Below, piece by piece: positions 1 through 10,900 of a stretch of 64,000 nucleotides of DNA. How positions within the stretch are numbered: position 1 is the stretch's first letter; each line of letters opens with the position of its first letter. Location: the NCBI GenBank assembly GCA_017590115.1, contig JAGGNK010008670.1, positions 5,823,677 to 5,887,676 on the forward strand, read 5' to 3'. The stretch is from Montifringilla adamsi. Lineage: Eukaryota > Chordata > Aves > Passeriformes > Passeridae. Made by a program: the position numbers and the translations under genes. The notes below the pieces were generated by a model. That model did no database searches and was not told the DNA's origin. It saw only the letters and a program-made list of their open reading frames with translations.

Positions 1-267
1 TTATGTGCTGTATTCCTGTGCCATATACTAGATTAATAGCGCCAGAAGATCATTATCCAGGCTAAATTTTAACCCGTTCTCAGTGCAGTCCTTTGGGCCT
101 CTCTCACTGGGGACTCTCCTATAATGTATAGCATTATTTGAGCCTAAACCTCTGGTTTTAATGGTGTTGTCTTCCTGAACCATGGGCTGTAGAGTGCTGA
201 ATACCAAACATTGTTCAGTGCACTCTGATATGACATATTTCCCTCTCTGGTAGCTGTGCCACATAGA

Positions 268-396
268 AAGTGTTCAAAAAACGCATGGATGAGGTGCTTA
301 GGCAAATGGTTCAGTGGTGGACGTGGTCCTGTAAGGTTGATAACTGGACTTGATGACCTTAGAGGTCTTTTCCAAACTTAATGATTCAATGATTCT
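268..396 (+). mobile_element. CR1 LINE 3' tail, truncated
   Basis: The sense strand reads through a recognisable avian CR1 3' end: an AACTGGACTTGATGACCTTA block followed by AGGTCTTTTCCAAACTTAATG and the terminal ATGATTC-type repeat. Only about 130 bp of the 3' untranslated tail remain and no reverse-transcriptase frame is present. This is the usual 5'-truncated dead copy. The boundaries are judged by eye. Confidence 0.8.
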
Positions 397-1477
397 TACC
401 TGCAACCTGCACATGCCCCTTCCCAGGAAAGTGAGTACAAAACTTGTGTTTTTCCAGCCCCGGGGTGCCTGTCCCTACTCGTCCCTCTCTTCTCAGCTGA
501 AGTGGCTTTCCCTGGGTGAGCTGTCAAGGAGAGCGTGGTCCCCAGTGCTGCTGCCCTCTGGATGGCTGCTCTGCTCTCACCTCAGAGCCCTGCGGGTCCC
601 ACGTTTTGGGGGAAGCCAGGGAGGTCACAGAGAATGTGAAGTTAGAGGGAGAGGAGAGCTGAGGGGAACTGCAATGGCAAGAGCTCTGCTGGAGGGGGGG
701 GCAGGAGCTGGGGGGAGTGGAAAAGCAAAGAGGGGATATTTTATTCTGAAAGCCCAGTTACTGCATGTACAGAAGGTATCACAGCACGGGGATGTGCTTT
801 GGTATATTTTCTGATATTCACAGGGGGAAGGAATCAAACTAATCCCCGTTCAGCGCTGGCAATGTGGAAGTGCCTCCAGCAGCCAGTGCAAGGCACTGAG
901 GATGGAAACTGCAAAAAGCCTTAAAATGCTTATCTAACCCTGTAATGAGCTCATCCAGTGCCCCAAGCCTTTCTGGGAAGGCAGGTACACCCAGCACTTG
1001 GCACGCTGGATGCCGTGGCTGGCTGCACTCGCTGGGGGAGCTTCAGAACACTGACAAATGGCCTGGGGGGTTCCCTTAACCAAGAGCAGGGATGATAGCA
1101 GAGCTAATGTACACTCTCCAACACCCTGCGCTGTATTTTGGGGTTTTTAGTGGTGTAGCCAAAGTGTAAAAACGGATGCAGGGCTTTTAAAACTTCCCAA
1201 TAAAGAGAAAATATTTTTTGAAGCCGTGGAAGCTGCATATCCACTGGCACAGCACCTAATGCAGTTTGCTTCTCCAGTAGTGCCCTCAAGTACCTTTAGA
1301 TATTCATATATAAAATGTAAGTACATAACCTGCTGTAAAAAGCTACAGCAGTGCCCTTGGCAAGCTTCCCTGGCCTGTGGAGGGTAATTACATGTGGAAC
1401 ACAAACACATCTCCAAAATTGACCTCAGTGGATGTCCAGCTTTTTCTCACACAAATGCTGTGAGATCTATCCATGTA
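397..1477. other. GC-richer non-coding stretch
   Basis: This block is richer in G+C than its surroundings, especially at 450-720, where the G runs at about 692-716 lie. A 154-codon frame begins inside the CR1 tail and runs on through unrelated sequence, and shorter frames lie on the opposite strand. None shows a recognisable domain. I see no gene here. Confidence 0.5.
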
Positions 1478-1503
1478 AAAAGAAAAGAAAAAAAGAAAAA
1501 ATT
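1478..1503. repeat. A-rich simple sequence
   Basis: A short AAAAG/AAAAAG-type low-complexity run. It could be a decayed poly-A tail, but no element body is recognisable next to it. Confidence 0.6.
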
Positions 1504-4269
1504 GGAGAAGATACTTTTCCTATCAATTCCAAGAAGGATTTAGATCCATACACAGCCCTGCCAGCCTCCAATTCCAGACTGCTGTTGGAGGTGAGCAAAC
1601 CAGAAGGATGAGCTTGTTCTGGATGGAAATGTGTCTACAGCAAAGGCCAGCTTGGAAATACAGCTTTGTGTTTCAGCCAAAAATCAGACAGAAATGATCA
1701 CAGCTGAAATGTTACATCAGGCCCTGGAAACTGCTCACAGCAAACCACACAACTGCTTAGGAAGGCATGACTTCAAATCTGTTCTTTTCAGGTGAAATTG
1801 TGAATGCTCCTGTGTCATTCTCATGAGTGCATGGTTCCCACAAGTGCCATGCCAGATGCATTTTTAATATGCTTTCAAAATGTTTTGAGATAATTTTGTG
1901 ATTGGGGGTCTTTAGGCATTTACCTATGCTTTTAATGGAATTACGAGATTTATGCTGTTAGAGCACCCTCTTTGTCTATCCATATCAAATGGCTAATACT
2001 AAGCTAGTCAGAAATGTTTATTAGAAATGGCTTGTGCTAGAATTATGAGTTCCCAATTTTTCTGGAAATATAGAAGTTCTGATAAAAACTTTAAATCAGC
2101 TAGATTGCTGCTGTCCATGAGGATTTTACTAAGGAGTTTATAAGAGAAAATATTGAGAAGAGGAAAAACGGATCCAACAAATAATCAACTCGTGTGGAGG
2201 AATGAGATTCAAGTAAAATTTCTGCAGACAAGGTTTTGGCATATATACAGAGAAAGAAAATACAATTATAAATTACAGAAAATGAGCAATTTGATACAGA
2301 TTTACTGTTTAAAAATTGAGGTGCAATATTTGTAGTTAAACATTTATATAAATGAAGGCTGTGTGTATATTTCTGTATGAATGATGAAGGTGACCCTGAT
2401 TTAGTTCATTCCAAAAAAAAAAAAAAAATTTAAATATGTAAATCATAGATGAGCTAAGTTTAGGCAGGGTTATCATAAATGTCTGTTATCTTTGAACATG
2501 AACATATGCTCACTATGCTAATTCTGTAGGATCCTTAGATCAAATGCTGGCATATTTCAGTGTTTTGCATTGCTTTAAATTTTGACTTCAGATTTCATAA
2601 TTTTCTTTATTTTAAGGTTACGTTAAGGGTTTTTTTGTTGCAGTCACCAAATGCCAAATTAAGAAGGACCATCTGAAGGAAGAAATTTTCCTGTGTTCCT
2701 CTGTTAGCCTTGAGAAGTTGCATCCTGCTGGACACTGCACTGAAAACAGTCCAGAAGAATATGAGACCAGAACCTGACCACTCCATAATTCATAAGTAAA
2801 TTTAATGTCTTACAAAGGATAAACTTTATTTAAATTTTTCTTAAAATGCATGCCTTTGAAATTGCTAAGATCAGAGCCCCAGATTTTTAAACAGACTGGT
2901 GGCTCAAGGTTGCTGGTGTCTGAATGTACTTGAAGTTTTGTTTTAAGAGATGATATTTGCCACGAAAGAAAACCATGATTTCATGTATGGAAACAAATTC
3001 CTCAGTCCCTGATTGTCCAATTCCTGTGGGTTTCTCCCTGAAAACTTACAGAAACAGATTTTTTGATACAATGTGGGGGGATAAAGTTTGACTGCTGTTT
3101 TATAAATCTCATTACCATTTTTAGGTTTTTTCTTTTAGATTAAGATGATAGCAGTTTATATTTTCATTTCAAACATGACCCACAAAACATTTTCCTATTA
3201 ATTTAAGCTCTTGCATCTCTGTCTTTTGTGCCACCCAAGAGCTCTTTTGTTAAAGTGTAAATATTTCCCTAAAATAATGAAAGTGCCATTATCACCCTTT
3301 TATTCATTTAGGTGCCCAGGAAGGGAACTGCAAAGGCATTTAGCTAAAAGCATATTTTTAGTATAAAGAGATAACATTAACACAAGGATCTCTGCAGATC
3401 ATTAGTCTGGCTGTTCTCTAATGTGCTCCCTTGAATTTTGTTCACCAGAATACAGTGGGAGATGATAAACGGCAGACACATCTGGGAAGAGGCACTGGAG
3501 GTTTTCACTCATTGCTCACCTCTCTCTCTTGGCACTGGGCTGATCCACAGAGTGAGTATTTATTAAATCCTTATCTCCAGGCTGAGCAGCAGCTCTGTCT
3601 GTGTCCTGTATGGCTGAATCCCAGCAGAGGAGAACAGGTCACTTAGTACTGAGTGATATTGTAAAACTGCTGCCTTGTGTTTGAAGAATAAAAACCACGG
3701 GAGGTTCTACATGTTGTAGCATGAATCCTCAAATTCTTTATTTTCTACAGAGTAGACAGCTGGGAGGTTTTTTTGCCTCATCCAAACTCTGCTCCCACAT
3801 GGCTCTTGGAATATTCCACAACACCTCCAATGGTACATTTGGGAACAGGTATGGAACAATGGAACAAAAGCTGGAATAATGTTGTGAAAAGATATCAAAA
3901 TATTTCTCTTAAGAAAAAGTGTTCTGATTCTTTGTGCTTTTTCAGATTATGGTATTTTGAGGTTTTGGGAAAAAAGGTCTAAAATATTTGCTCTTTGAAT
4001 GAAATCACAAATAGAGATTTTATGTTGTAAGTATCCATAGCTTTCCTAGGTAAACTGTCCTGTTGGCTGCCTATCTCTGATAAACTTTGAATTTGAGTTT
4101 TTTAGCATTATCTTCTAGCCATTACATCAAATTAATCAATATTCTACCTTTTATACCAACCAGAAAAATTAACATTAGTCTGAAAATTTTACAAGAGGAG
4201 TTTGCAAAATTAGTCAGGCTGCTGGTTATTGTGGCAGTGTTTCAGATCTTAAAGCATTTACAACATTTA
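1504..4269. other. AT-rich non-coding stretch
   Basis: Stop codons are dense in all frames and the longest frames are only 60-71 codons. There is a homopolymeric A run at about 2413-2428. No element, RNA gene or coding exon could be recognised. Confidence 0.5.
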
Positions 4270-4301
4270 CATTGTCTCTGATTTTGATATCAGAGACAAT
4301 G
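4270..4301. repeat. Perfect 13-bp inverted repeat, 6-nt loop
   Basis: The arm at 4270-4282 (CATTGTCTCTGAT) is the exact reverse complement of 4289-4301, separated by TTTGAT. The stem is perfectly paired but too short for a typical microRNA precursor. No sequence family is recognised. Confidence 0.75.
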
Positions 4302-5924
4302 GTATCAGGAGTTAGGTTGAAGTGTGGCCTTGTAGAGCAGTCTTGTCACCAACTCATGTGCAAACGAAATAAAACAAATAAGCCTTAGCATCTCCAATTA
4401 AAAAGCTCAACTCTGGTGTTTTGTTGTCCTCTAAAACAATTTGGCAAAGCCTGTCTAGCACAGGGTTGGGTTTTTCAGTCAGCTGAGATCCAGCCAATGC
4501 TCTTTGACTCAGGTTGTGCTCCAGTCTTGGGTGCTTTAGGAACGTAAGGAGAGCAGAGGGAGATTTGAGGGAAATGACTTGGCATTTTCCCATTAGTGTT
4601 AATAGGATTAGAAGAGTGATGAATTGTCACTGGAGGCTTTGATATCTCCTAATAAAGAAGACAATCTGCAAGCAATACTGGCAAGCAGCTGCTGCTATTT
4701 GTGCTGCAAGCCTGTTTGGCTGGCAGAGCTCTTTGATTTCCAGCGCTCAGAACCTCCACTACCTTTTGTCCAGGCTGAGCCACCCAGGTTTGTCATCCTG
4801 GTGGATCCAGCAGCTGCTTTGCAGGAGTCAGAAGCTGCGGGAGCCACAAAGCTGGGATAGATGTCCGCTTTTAATAAGAAGGAAAAAACAAAGCAGGAAG
4901 GAGGGTTGTCACAGGTTTTTAGTCTCAAATGCTTTTTAAAAACTGACCAAGCTATTTGGGTAAGGGACACCTGTCCAGGGGATGTCCCCAAGCTGAGGGT
5001 CAGTCTGTGATGAGAGGGTTCAGTTGTGTTATTTTATTGTCTCTGCTTACAGCATGTACAACTTTGCCCCTGGTTTACTCATGATGTAATACTTGATTAA
5101 TTAACTAAATAATGTGGCTGCATGTCCAAAGTCTTTTAAGTTTCTCACAAAACAAGAATTTAATGAGATTTTAATGATTTTTGTTGTCATATTTTGTTCA
5201 CTGATAAAAGATATGATGAGAAGGAGGAGATTTATAACTTTTCACTGTCTGTGAGAAAGTAAAGTAATGTACATATACTTGGACAAAACCTTTTGAATTA
5301 CATCTTTCTTGGTTAAAACAGCAAAATCTAGCATATCAAATCCCTGACATTTATTAAAATAATCATAGTATATTGAATTTTCTTGACCCAATGCCACTGT
5401 GGAACATGTTTCAAAATGTTTAAAGCATTTCATTAGAAAACTTTTTAAGACATTCCAAATTTTATTTTAATTTTAGGCTAACTAAGTAATAGTGTTTGCA
5501 GAGATAAGTATCCTATGAAGTGAATTATTTTGAGGTTTTAATAATAAAGATAAATTATTTCATATATTACCTCACAGCAGTGTGAGACTGGTAAATTTCC
5601 TTCAATTTATTCCTTATTTTTAAAAAGTGATGTGAACATGGTGACGTTAAACAAGTCAGAGAATTAGTTCTAATAACAGAGTGTGTTATTATTCAGTGGA
5701 AGTGCCAAGAAAATAGGTTTTCTCACAAAAAAAAACAAAACTAAACCGTAAACAGAGGATATTTAAAAACATTTGTCTGTGGACAATCTGGTCTTGGTGT
5801 TTAAATTGCACTGAAAGTCCTTGTCCAAATAACAAAGGGTGAATGTTTAGACATCACCTAGCCTATTGAAATAAATTGGAAATACCCTATAAAGACACAG
5901 AAGAGTTGACATTTTACCTTACTG
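4302..5924. other. Non-coding stretch
   Basis: Short open frames of up to about 98 codons overlap on both strands around 4620-4990 and look like chance frames in a slightly GC-richer patch. The rest is AT-rich. Nothing is recognised. Confidence 0.45.
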
Positions 5925-5949
5925 ACACTCCCTTAACACCAGGGAGTGT
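5925..5949. repeat. Short inverted repeat, 9-bp stem
   Basis: ACACTCCCT at 5925-5933 pairs exactly with AGGGAGTGT at 5941-5949 across a 7-nt loop. Stems of this length are not rare by chance in 64 kb. Confidence 0.5.
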
Positions 5950-6550
5950 GTCCTGATATGAATCCATCCTTTGATAAAGACAGAACACAAAAAATGGAGA
6001 AAGCAACTCAGATTATCAGAATAATTTAAAGACATTTATAGCCCATTTTCACTGCCACATTGTGCCAAAAGAGCAAAGCAGCTGAAGTGATATATAGATC
6101 ATTGATTTTTATCCCTTTCAGAGCAGCCCTTCTTAGTATTTTTAATGAAACATTAAATGATTGTAATGTAAACTGTAACAGAATGGCATAGTTTTATACT
6201 TTCTTAATTGGATGCTAATATCCATGTCAGTATTTGCATGAAAAATGGTGTACTAAGCCAAAATATCAAGGTTTTTAAAACTCATAATCATTCTTCTGCT
6301 GATACCATCTGTCAGTTTAATCTTCACCTCCCAGAATTCAACGAAGAGGGTGCCTTCAGGGGAAGGAAAAGGAAAAAAAATTACAGTTATGAAAGTACAG
6401 TAAATTGAGTTTCAACCATGGGCCTGAAATCCCATTTGATTATATAGGGATTATTAGTTATTAATTGTCAGAGTTGGAGAATAATTAAGAATTGCTGATG
6501 GGGCACTGTCAGTCATCCTCCCTGAAGGAGCTGTGGGACCCCTTGGGGAA
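5950..6550. other. Non-coding stretch
   Basis: AT-rich sequence leading into the purine-rich minisatellite. The longest frame is 66 codons. Nothing is recognised. Confidence 0.45.
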
Positions 6551-6726
6551 GGGATGGAGAGGGGATGGAGAAGGGATGGTGAAGGGATGGAGAAGGGATG
6601 GAGAGGGGATGGAGAGGAGGAGATGGGAAAGGGATGGAGAGGGGATGGAGATGGGTTAGAGAAAGAAGGCACAGAGAAGAAATGGGGAAGGGATGGAGAA
6701 GGAAGGGACAGAGAAGGGATGGAGAG
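6551..6726 (+). repeat. GGGATGGAGA(A/G) minisatellite
   Basis: About six clean tandem copies of an 11-bp purine-only unit, GGGATGGAGAR, start at 6551. Degenerate copies continue to about 6726. The repeat is strongly strand-asymmetric (G/A on the + strand). It explains the serine/proline-rich open frames on the minus strand and the glycine/glutamate-rich ones on the plus strand, which should not be read as proteins. Confidence 0.9.
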
Positions 6727-6904
6727 CAGTGCAGATGCACAGCTGGCACAGCAAACCCCTGAGGAGGAGTCATGGAGCTGCCTCTGAGAGCAGCTGGAAT
6801 TCCCTCTCCAGCAGGGAGAGTCTGTGTCCCCTGGGCAGTGAGTGGAGAGCTGTGTGTGCTCCTGCTGTGTGTGTCTGAGCTGTGTGTGCTCCTGCTTCAT
6901 TCTT

Positions 6905-7032
6905 CACAGAGCTCAGAAGGGCTTGCATTGGAGGGGACCTTAAAGATCACCTCATTCCCAGGGGAATTTAGGTGTGTCACCCACTAAAAAAATCAGGTTG
7001 CTCAGAGCCCCACCCAGCCTGGCCTTGATTCT
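6905..7032 (-). mobile_element. CR1 LINE 3' tail, antisense
   Basis: The plus strand shows the reverse complement of an avian CR1 tail: TTGGAGGGGACCTTAAAGATC, then ATCAGGTTGCTCAGAGCCCC and CAGCCTGGCCTTGA. The order and spacing match the CR1 3' untranslated region. The fragment is diverged and about 130 bp long with no coding part. Confidence 0.75.
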
Positions 7033-7141
7033 CCTCTGAGCTTGTCCTTTTTGCATCCCCCTGCACATGCATAACCTGCACAGGGCTGCTGTTTAGGAAA
7101 AGTCACCTTGTGCTTGTCATTCCTAGGACACAGATCCCTCA

Positions 7142-7780
7142 GTGCACCTTCAGACTGCCACCAAGGAAGCCAAGTCCTCAGGAAAAAAGGGAGGAGGGGA
7201 GCTGGAGAGCACATCACCTGCTGCAGCCTACTCTGAAAGTAGAACATATGTGCAAAGCCAGCACACATCTCCTGGAAGATTATCCCAAATCTCTGCAAGC
7301 CTGCAGAGGCTGCTGGCCAATGTTTTCCTGACAAAAGTAAGAGGGTGCAGGTTCAAAGCAAATCCTTGGACACACAGCTACTTTACCACCCCAGAGGAAT
7401 TCCAAAGGCGTTGTTCTTTCAACGTGCTGCTGCTGGAATTTCAGAGACAAGCAGCAATGTCTGTGTCTGCAGAGCAGCAGTGCCTCCAGAGTGCTCAGGT
7501 GACCCCTGGGGCAGCACAGGTGGCACCTGGCTCCTGTCCCTGCCGGGGATTTCTGCACAGAGCAGAGCAGTCGGTGCTGAGCTCTGTGCCAGGAGCCCTT
7601 CAGGAGCACAGTGCCCTGCGTGAGCCCAGCATCCCCCTCCACTTCCCTCATGCTAAAAGGATCTGCTCCACACACTCAAGGACAAGGTCACTAGCAAGCC
7701 CGTGTGCAATTAGTGGAAAAACAAGTAGGAGTTGTTTCCAAAGTGCCAATCTAAAAAAAAAAAAAAAAAAAATCAAATAA
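7142..7780 (+). other. Unrecognised 212-codon open frame ending in poly-A
   Basis: This is the longest open frame in the window and it lies in a block of higher G+C. Its last codons run into a run of about 20 A (7753-7772), giving a lysine tail. The predicted protein is rich in Ser, Gln and Ala, with no domain, signal peptide or membrane segment that I recognise. An overlapping 131-codon frame on the other strand suggests that composition alone may keep these frames open. The poly-A end could mark a retrotransposed sequence, but I could not identify a parent gene or a target-site duplication. A genuine gene seems unlikely. Confidence 0.12.
7753..7772 (+). repeat. Poly-A run
   Basis: A homopolymer of about 20 A. 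It may be the tail of a retrotransposed sequence upstream or plain simple sequence. Confidence 0.8.
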
Positions 7781-7899
7781 ATAATTTTATTTCACTTCTT
7801 TCATATACTTTAAATCAGAATGAGCACTGAAAATTTATACAAGGCATTTTAAATTATTATTTTAAACCAAAAAAAAGTGTTTTAATGTTGAAAAGCTTT

Positions 7900-7954
7900 C
7901 ATTTTTTTCTTCTTTTTCTTTTTTTAATTTTCTTTTTTTTTTTTTTCTCCCCAG
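7900..7954 (+). other. T-rich tract ending in acceptor-like CAG
   Basis: A long pyrimidine run ends in CTCCCCAG at 7947-7954, a textbook 3' splice acceptor shape. The only nearby donor candidate (GT at 8012) is weak, so an exon is not supported. The tract may equally be a minus-strand poly-A tail. Confidence 0.3.
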
Positions 7955-10900
7955 GGAATACTTGTGGCTTTTCACACTGCCTTGAACAGCTGCAGAAAGG
8001 AAAATGAAGAAGTAAAAATTTGATCTACTGATAGCTACTCTGGTGCCCTGCTAAGAACCCGCTGCTCTGGCCTTGCTTGCTCACAAAGGTGTGCCACAAA
8101 AATTACAAAAACTTAAAGCAGAATGTAAGAAGTGTGTGGCACATTCACAGGAGGTGGTGTTTGCTGGAGTCTCCAAGGCAGCACCTGAAGAATCTTGGCT
8201 TCAGGTTTTCCAGCTGGTACAGTGGGAGGAGTGTGATCCAAGGAAGCCAAAGGGGAGAAGAAATATAATCTTCATATGGAAAAATCTTATTTTGGCATAG
8301 AAAATCAAAATTGTTCCGACAAAATTTTTTTCCAGCCTCTGGAATAAATGAATACCCATGGGCCTCTCCAGCTCCTAACAGGGCAGAAAATATCAGAGAG
8401 GATCAGAGCTATAGCATCAAACAAGTAAGCTTATTTTTCATTAATTCTATTTTCCTAATGTCCAAAATAGAATTAAGCAGGTTGGCTGAACAGGGTGGGC
8501 AAGTTGACTTAAGGAGAAATACTGTTAGGTTCTAACTCGCAAAGTGGTCTTCTTTTTTGTCCCAGAATCTAGTTAATGTATGATAAATCTTTGTACAGAA
8601 CAGCTGCAAATTTGAGGTTTCATAAGGTTTTTGTAGGTATGTGCATACATAAGTACATGTTCATCTATATTTATTTATTTATATAAAAAGCATTGCACGT
8701 TCATTGCACTTTTTACTTTGTATTGTTACATTTAAGTGGCTCCCCACATCTCATACAAATTTTCTAAATTATTTGTCCTATGTTTGCTTATCTGTGATTC
8801 CAGAATAACTTGAAGTGATCCTACTGAGCAAATTTCCCAGAAACAGAGTCCTCAGGTTGGAGTTCTGGTAAGTTGATAGCAGGAAACTCTTTCAGAATGC
8901 TTTAAAAAATGGGATCCCTATTTTTCTTTTCCCTTTCTTCCTCCCCACCCTTCATTCAGTAAGCAAGTGCAGATTACCAGAGGGCAGAGAGTGTTTCATA
9001 TATTTCCTTGTAAATTGTTTTGAACCTCAAGTAGTTTATCCTACTTCCATTTATTAATACAAGACAGAGTCTAAAGTACACAGAGACACAACACATATTC
9101 ATTTAGCAGTGACAGGTTAACCAGGCCTTCTATAGAATATTAGACTCTGTTCAGTCAGTGCCATTCTCCAGGTCTTTCTTTGGTCCATTGTGAGGAATCT
9201 GAATGAGGAATTAGACTCCCCTATCACATAATAATCAGCCATTCTGATGAGAGAGAATTTCCATAATTTATCTGCCAAGGTGAAATTCCAGGCAGGGCAG
9301 AGGAGCGGGCAGAGGCAGGGAATCCACTTCAGCTGCCATGAGTCTATTGAAGCCTCAAACAACACAAAGGCTCCAGGATGCTCCTTCCAAAGAGACTTTT
9401 TTACTGCAAGACAGGAATCACCTCCCTTCTGGAGAAGTTAATTGTGGTTACACCAAAGGCCAAATTAATTTCATCATCAGCTTACAAATCAAAGTTGGGT
9501 CAATAAGGACCTACGTACTACTTCAAATAATAAAATCCCTTAGAAGGGGAGGAATTATTTGCCCTCCCTTTGAAGTATTTCTCTTGGGAAATGAAATGGA
9601 GAAGGGCAGAAAATGACACCACCGTCTATTTTATAAATTCTAAGTGTCTTTTCACATTCATAAGCCTTTAAGCCAGAGCTTCTTGGCTTTTCATGTTTTT
9701 TCAAAGGTGATTTGAAACAGTTTTTTGTGAGCATGCTCATCTTGCTTTTGGGTTTCACCTGCATATTTCTCTAGAAGTCCTCTTTAACTCAGAACCTGGC
9801 AAGTAATTTAGCACTTATTTATTGAAACATGTGCATGAGCCTTAAAACCACCAGACAGTTGCAGCACAAACATCTGTCTTTCCAAAAGATAACACCCTGT
9901 CAAAATGCCCCAGAGCAAAATCTCTTGCCTTGGTTTGAAGTAGAAGCAGCAGCAGCTACAGTAGTTAGAGAGCAAGTATTTTTGGAAAGATGACAGCTGG
10001 GTTGTCAGACATTAATGCTGAATTACACAATGCTTGTATGCTACAGCAGAGATGTAATAAGCAATTATTCTTACATTATCATATATAGGGCTGCCAAAGT
10101 ACTGTCTGAGAGGCAAGATAAAGGACTCGAGGTCTCTACTGGTTCCATTGATGCTGGGGGGTTTCCATCAAATGAAGTTAAGTCTATTTTCAGTCTTGTC
10201 ATCTTTGGAAGTATCAGCTTAAACATCTGTCATGGCAAAAAGATATCAACAAATGGCATCTCCAAGGCAGAATTATCCCCAGCACGAGAGAAGCAGGCAA
10301 GCTAGTTACTGTAACTGCTGCTGATCAGAATTTAGCTCCTTCATCAGCAGATTTAGTACAGAGAGTAAAATCATATTTACTTAATCTTCAGCGTTGGAGC
10401 TCTCAACAAATTTCATTGTATTTCACATATGTCATTTTTACACAGCACTGTTAAAAAGATCACTGCAGTCTTCAAAGAAAGTAAGAGGTCTCTGGGTAGT
10501 ATTTATTTAGATCTTTTCTCATCTGGAAAGAGAAAATAAAAGAACTACAGTCAGGGAGAAGGATGAGCAAACATATTGAATAGCTCCTTTGTCAAAGAAA
10601 ACAGCCAAGCAAGCCTAGGGCTGGAAAACAAATGACTAGGGGTGATATGGCACAGGTCTGTGCAATTATAAATAAAGAAATTAAGAGAAAGGAATTGCTC
10701 ACTGTTTCTCAAAATAGAAGAACAAAAGGACCGCAATGGGCTGTTGGGGTTACAGGTTCCAAACAATCACAAGGTCGTTTTCCAACATCCAGTTTAATGA
10801 TCAATTTAGTTAAATTAGTTAGTTAAACAACTAGTCAAATTCATGGCTAAGAGCCAGAAATATATTTGAGGTTAAAACTCCATCAGCAGAATTGATGGAA

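Noticed and set aside
350..814. 154-codon open frame
   Set aside because: It begins inside a CR1 tail and runs into unrelated GC-rich sequence, so it is a chance frame.
6454..6900. 148-codon Ser/Pro-rich frame on the minus strand
   Set aside because: It is the translation of the purine minisatellite.
7955..8011. Possible 57-nt exon after a strong T-rich acceptor
   Set aside because: The only donor, GAAGAA|GTAAAA, is weak, and the T tract may be an inverted poly-A tail.
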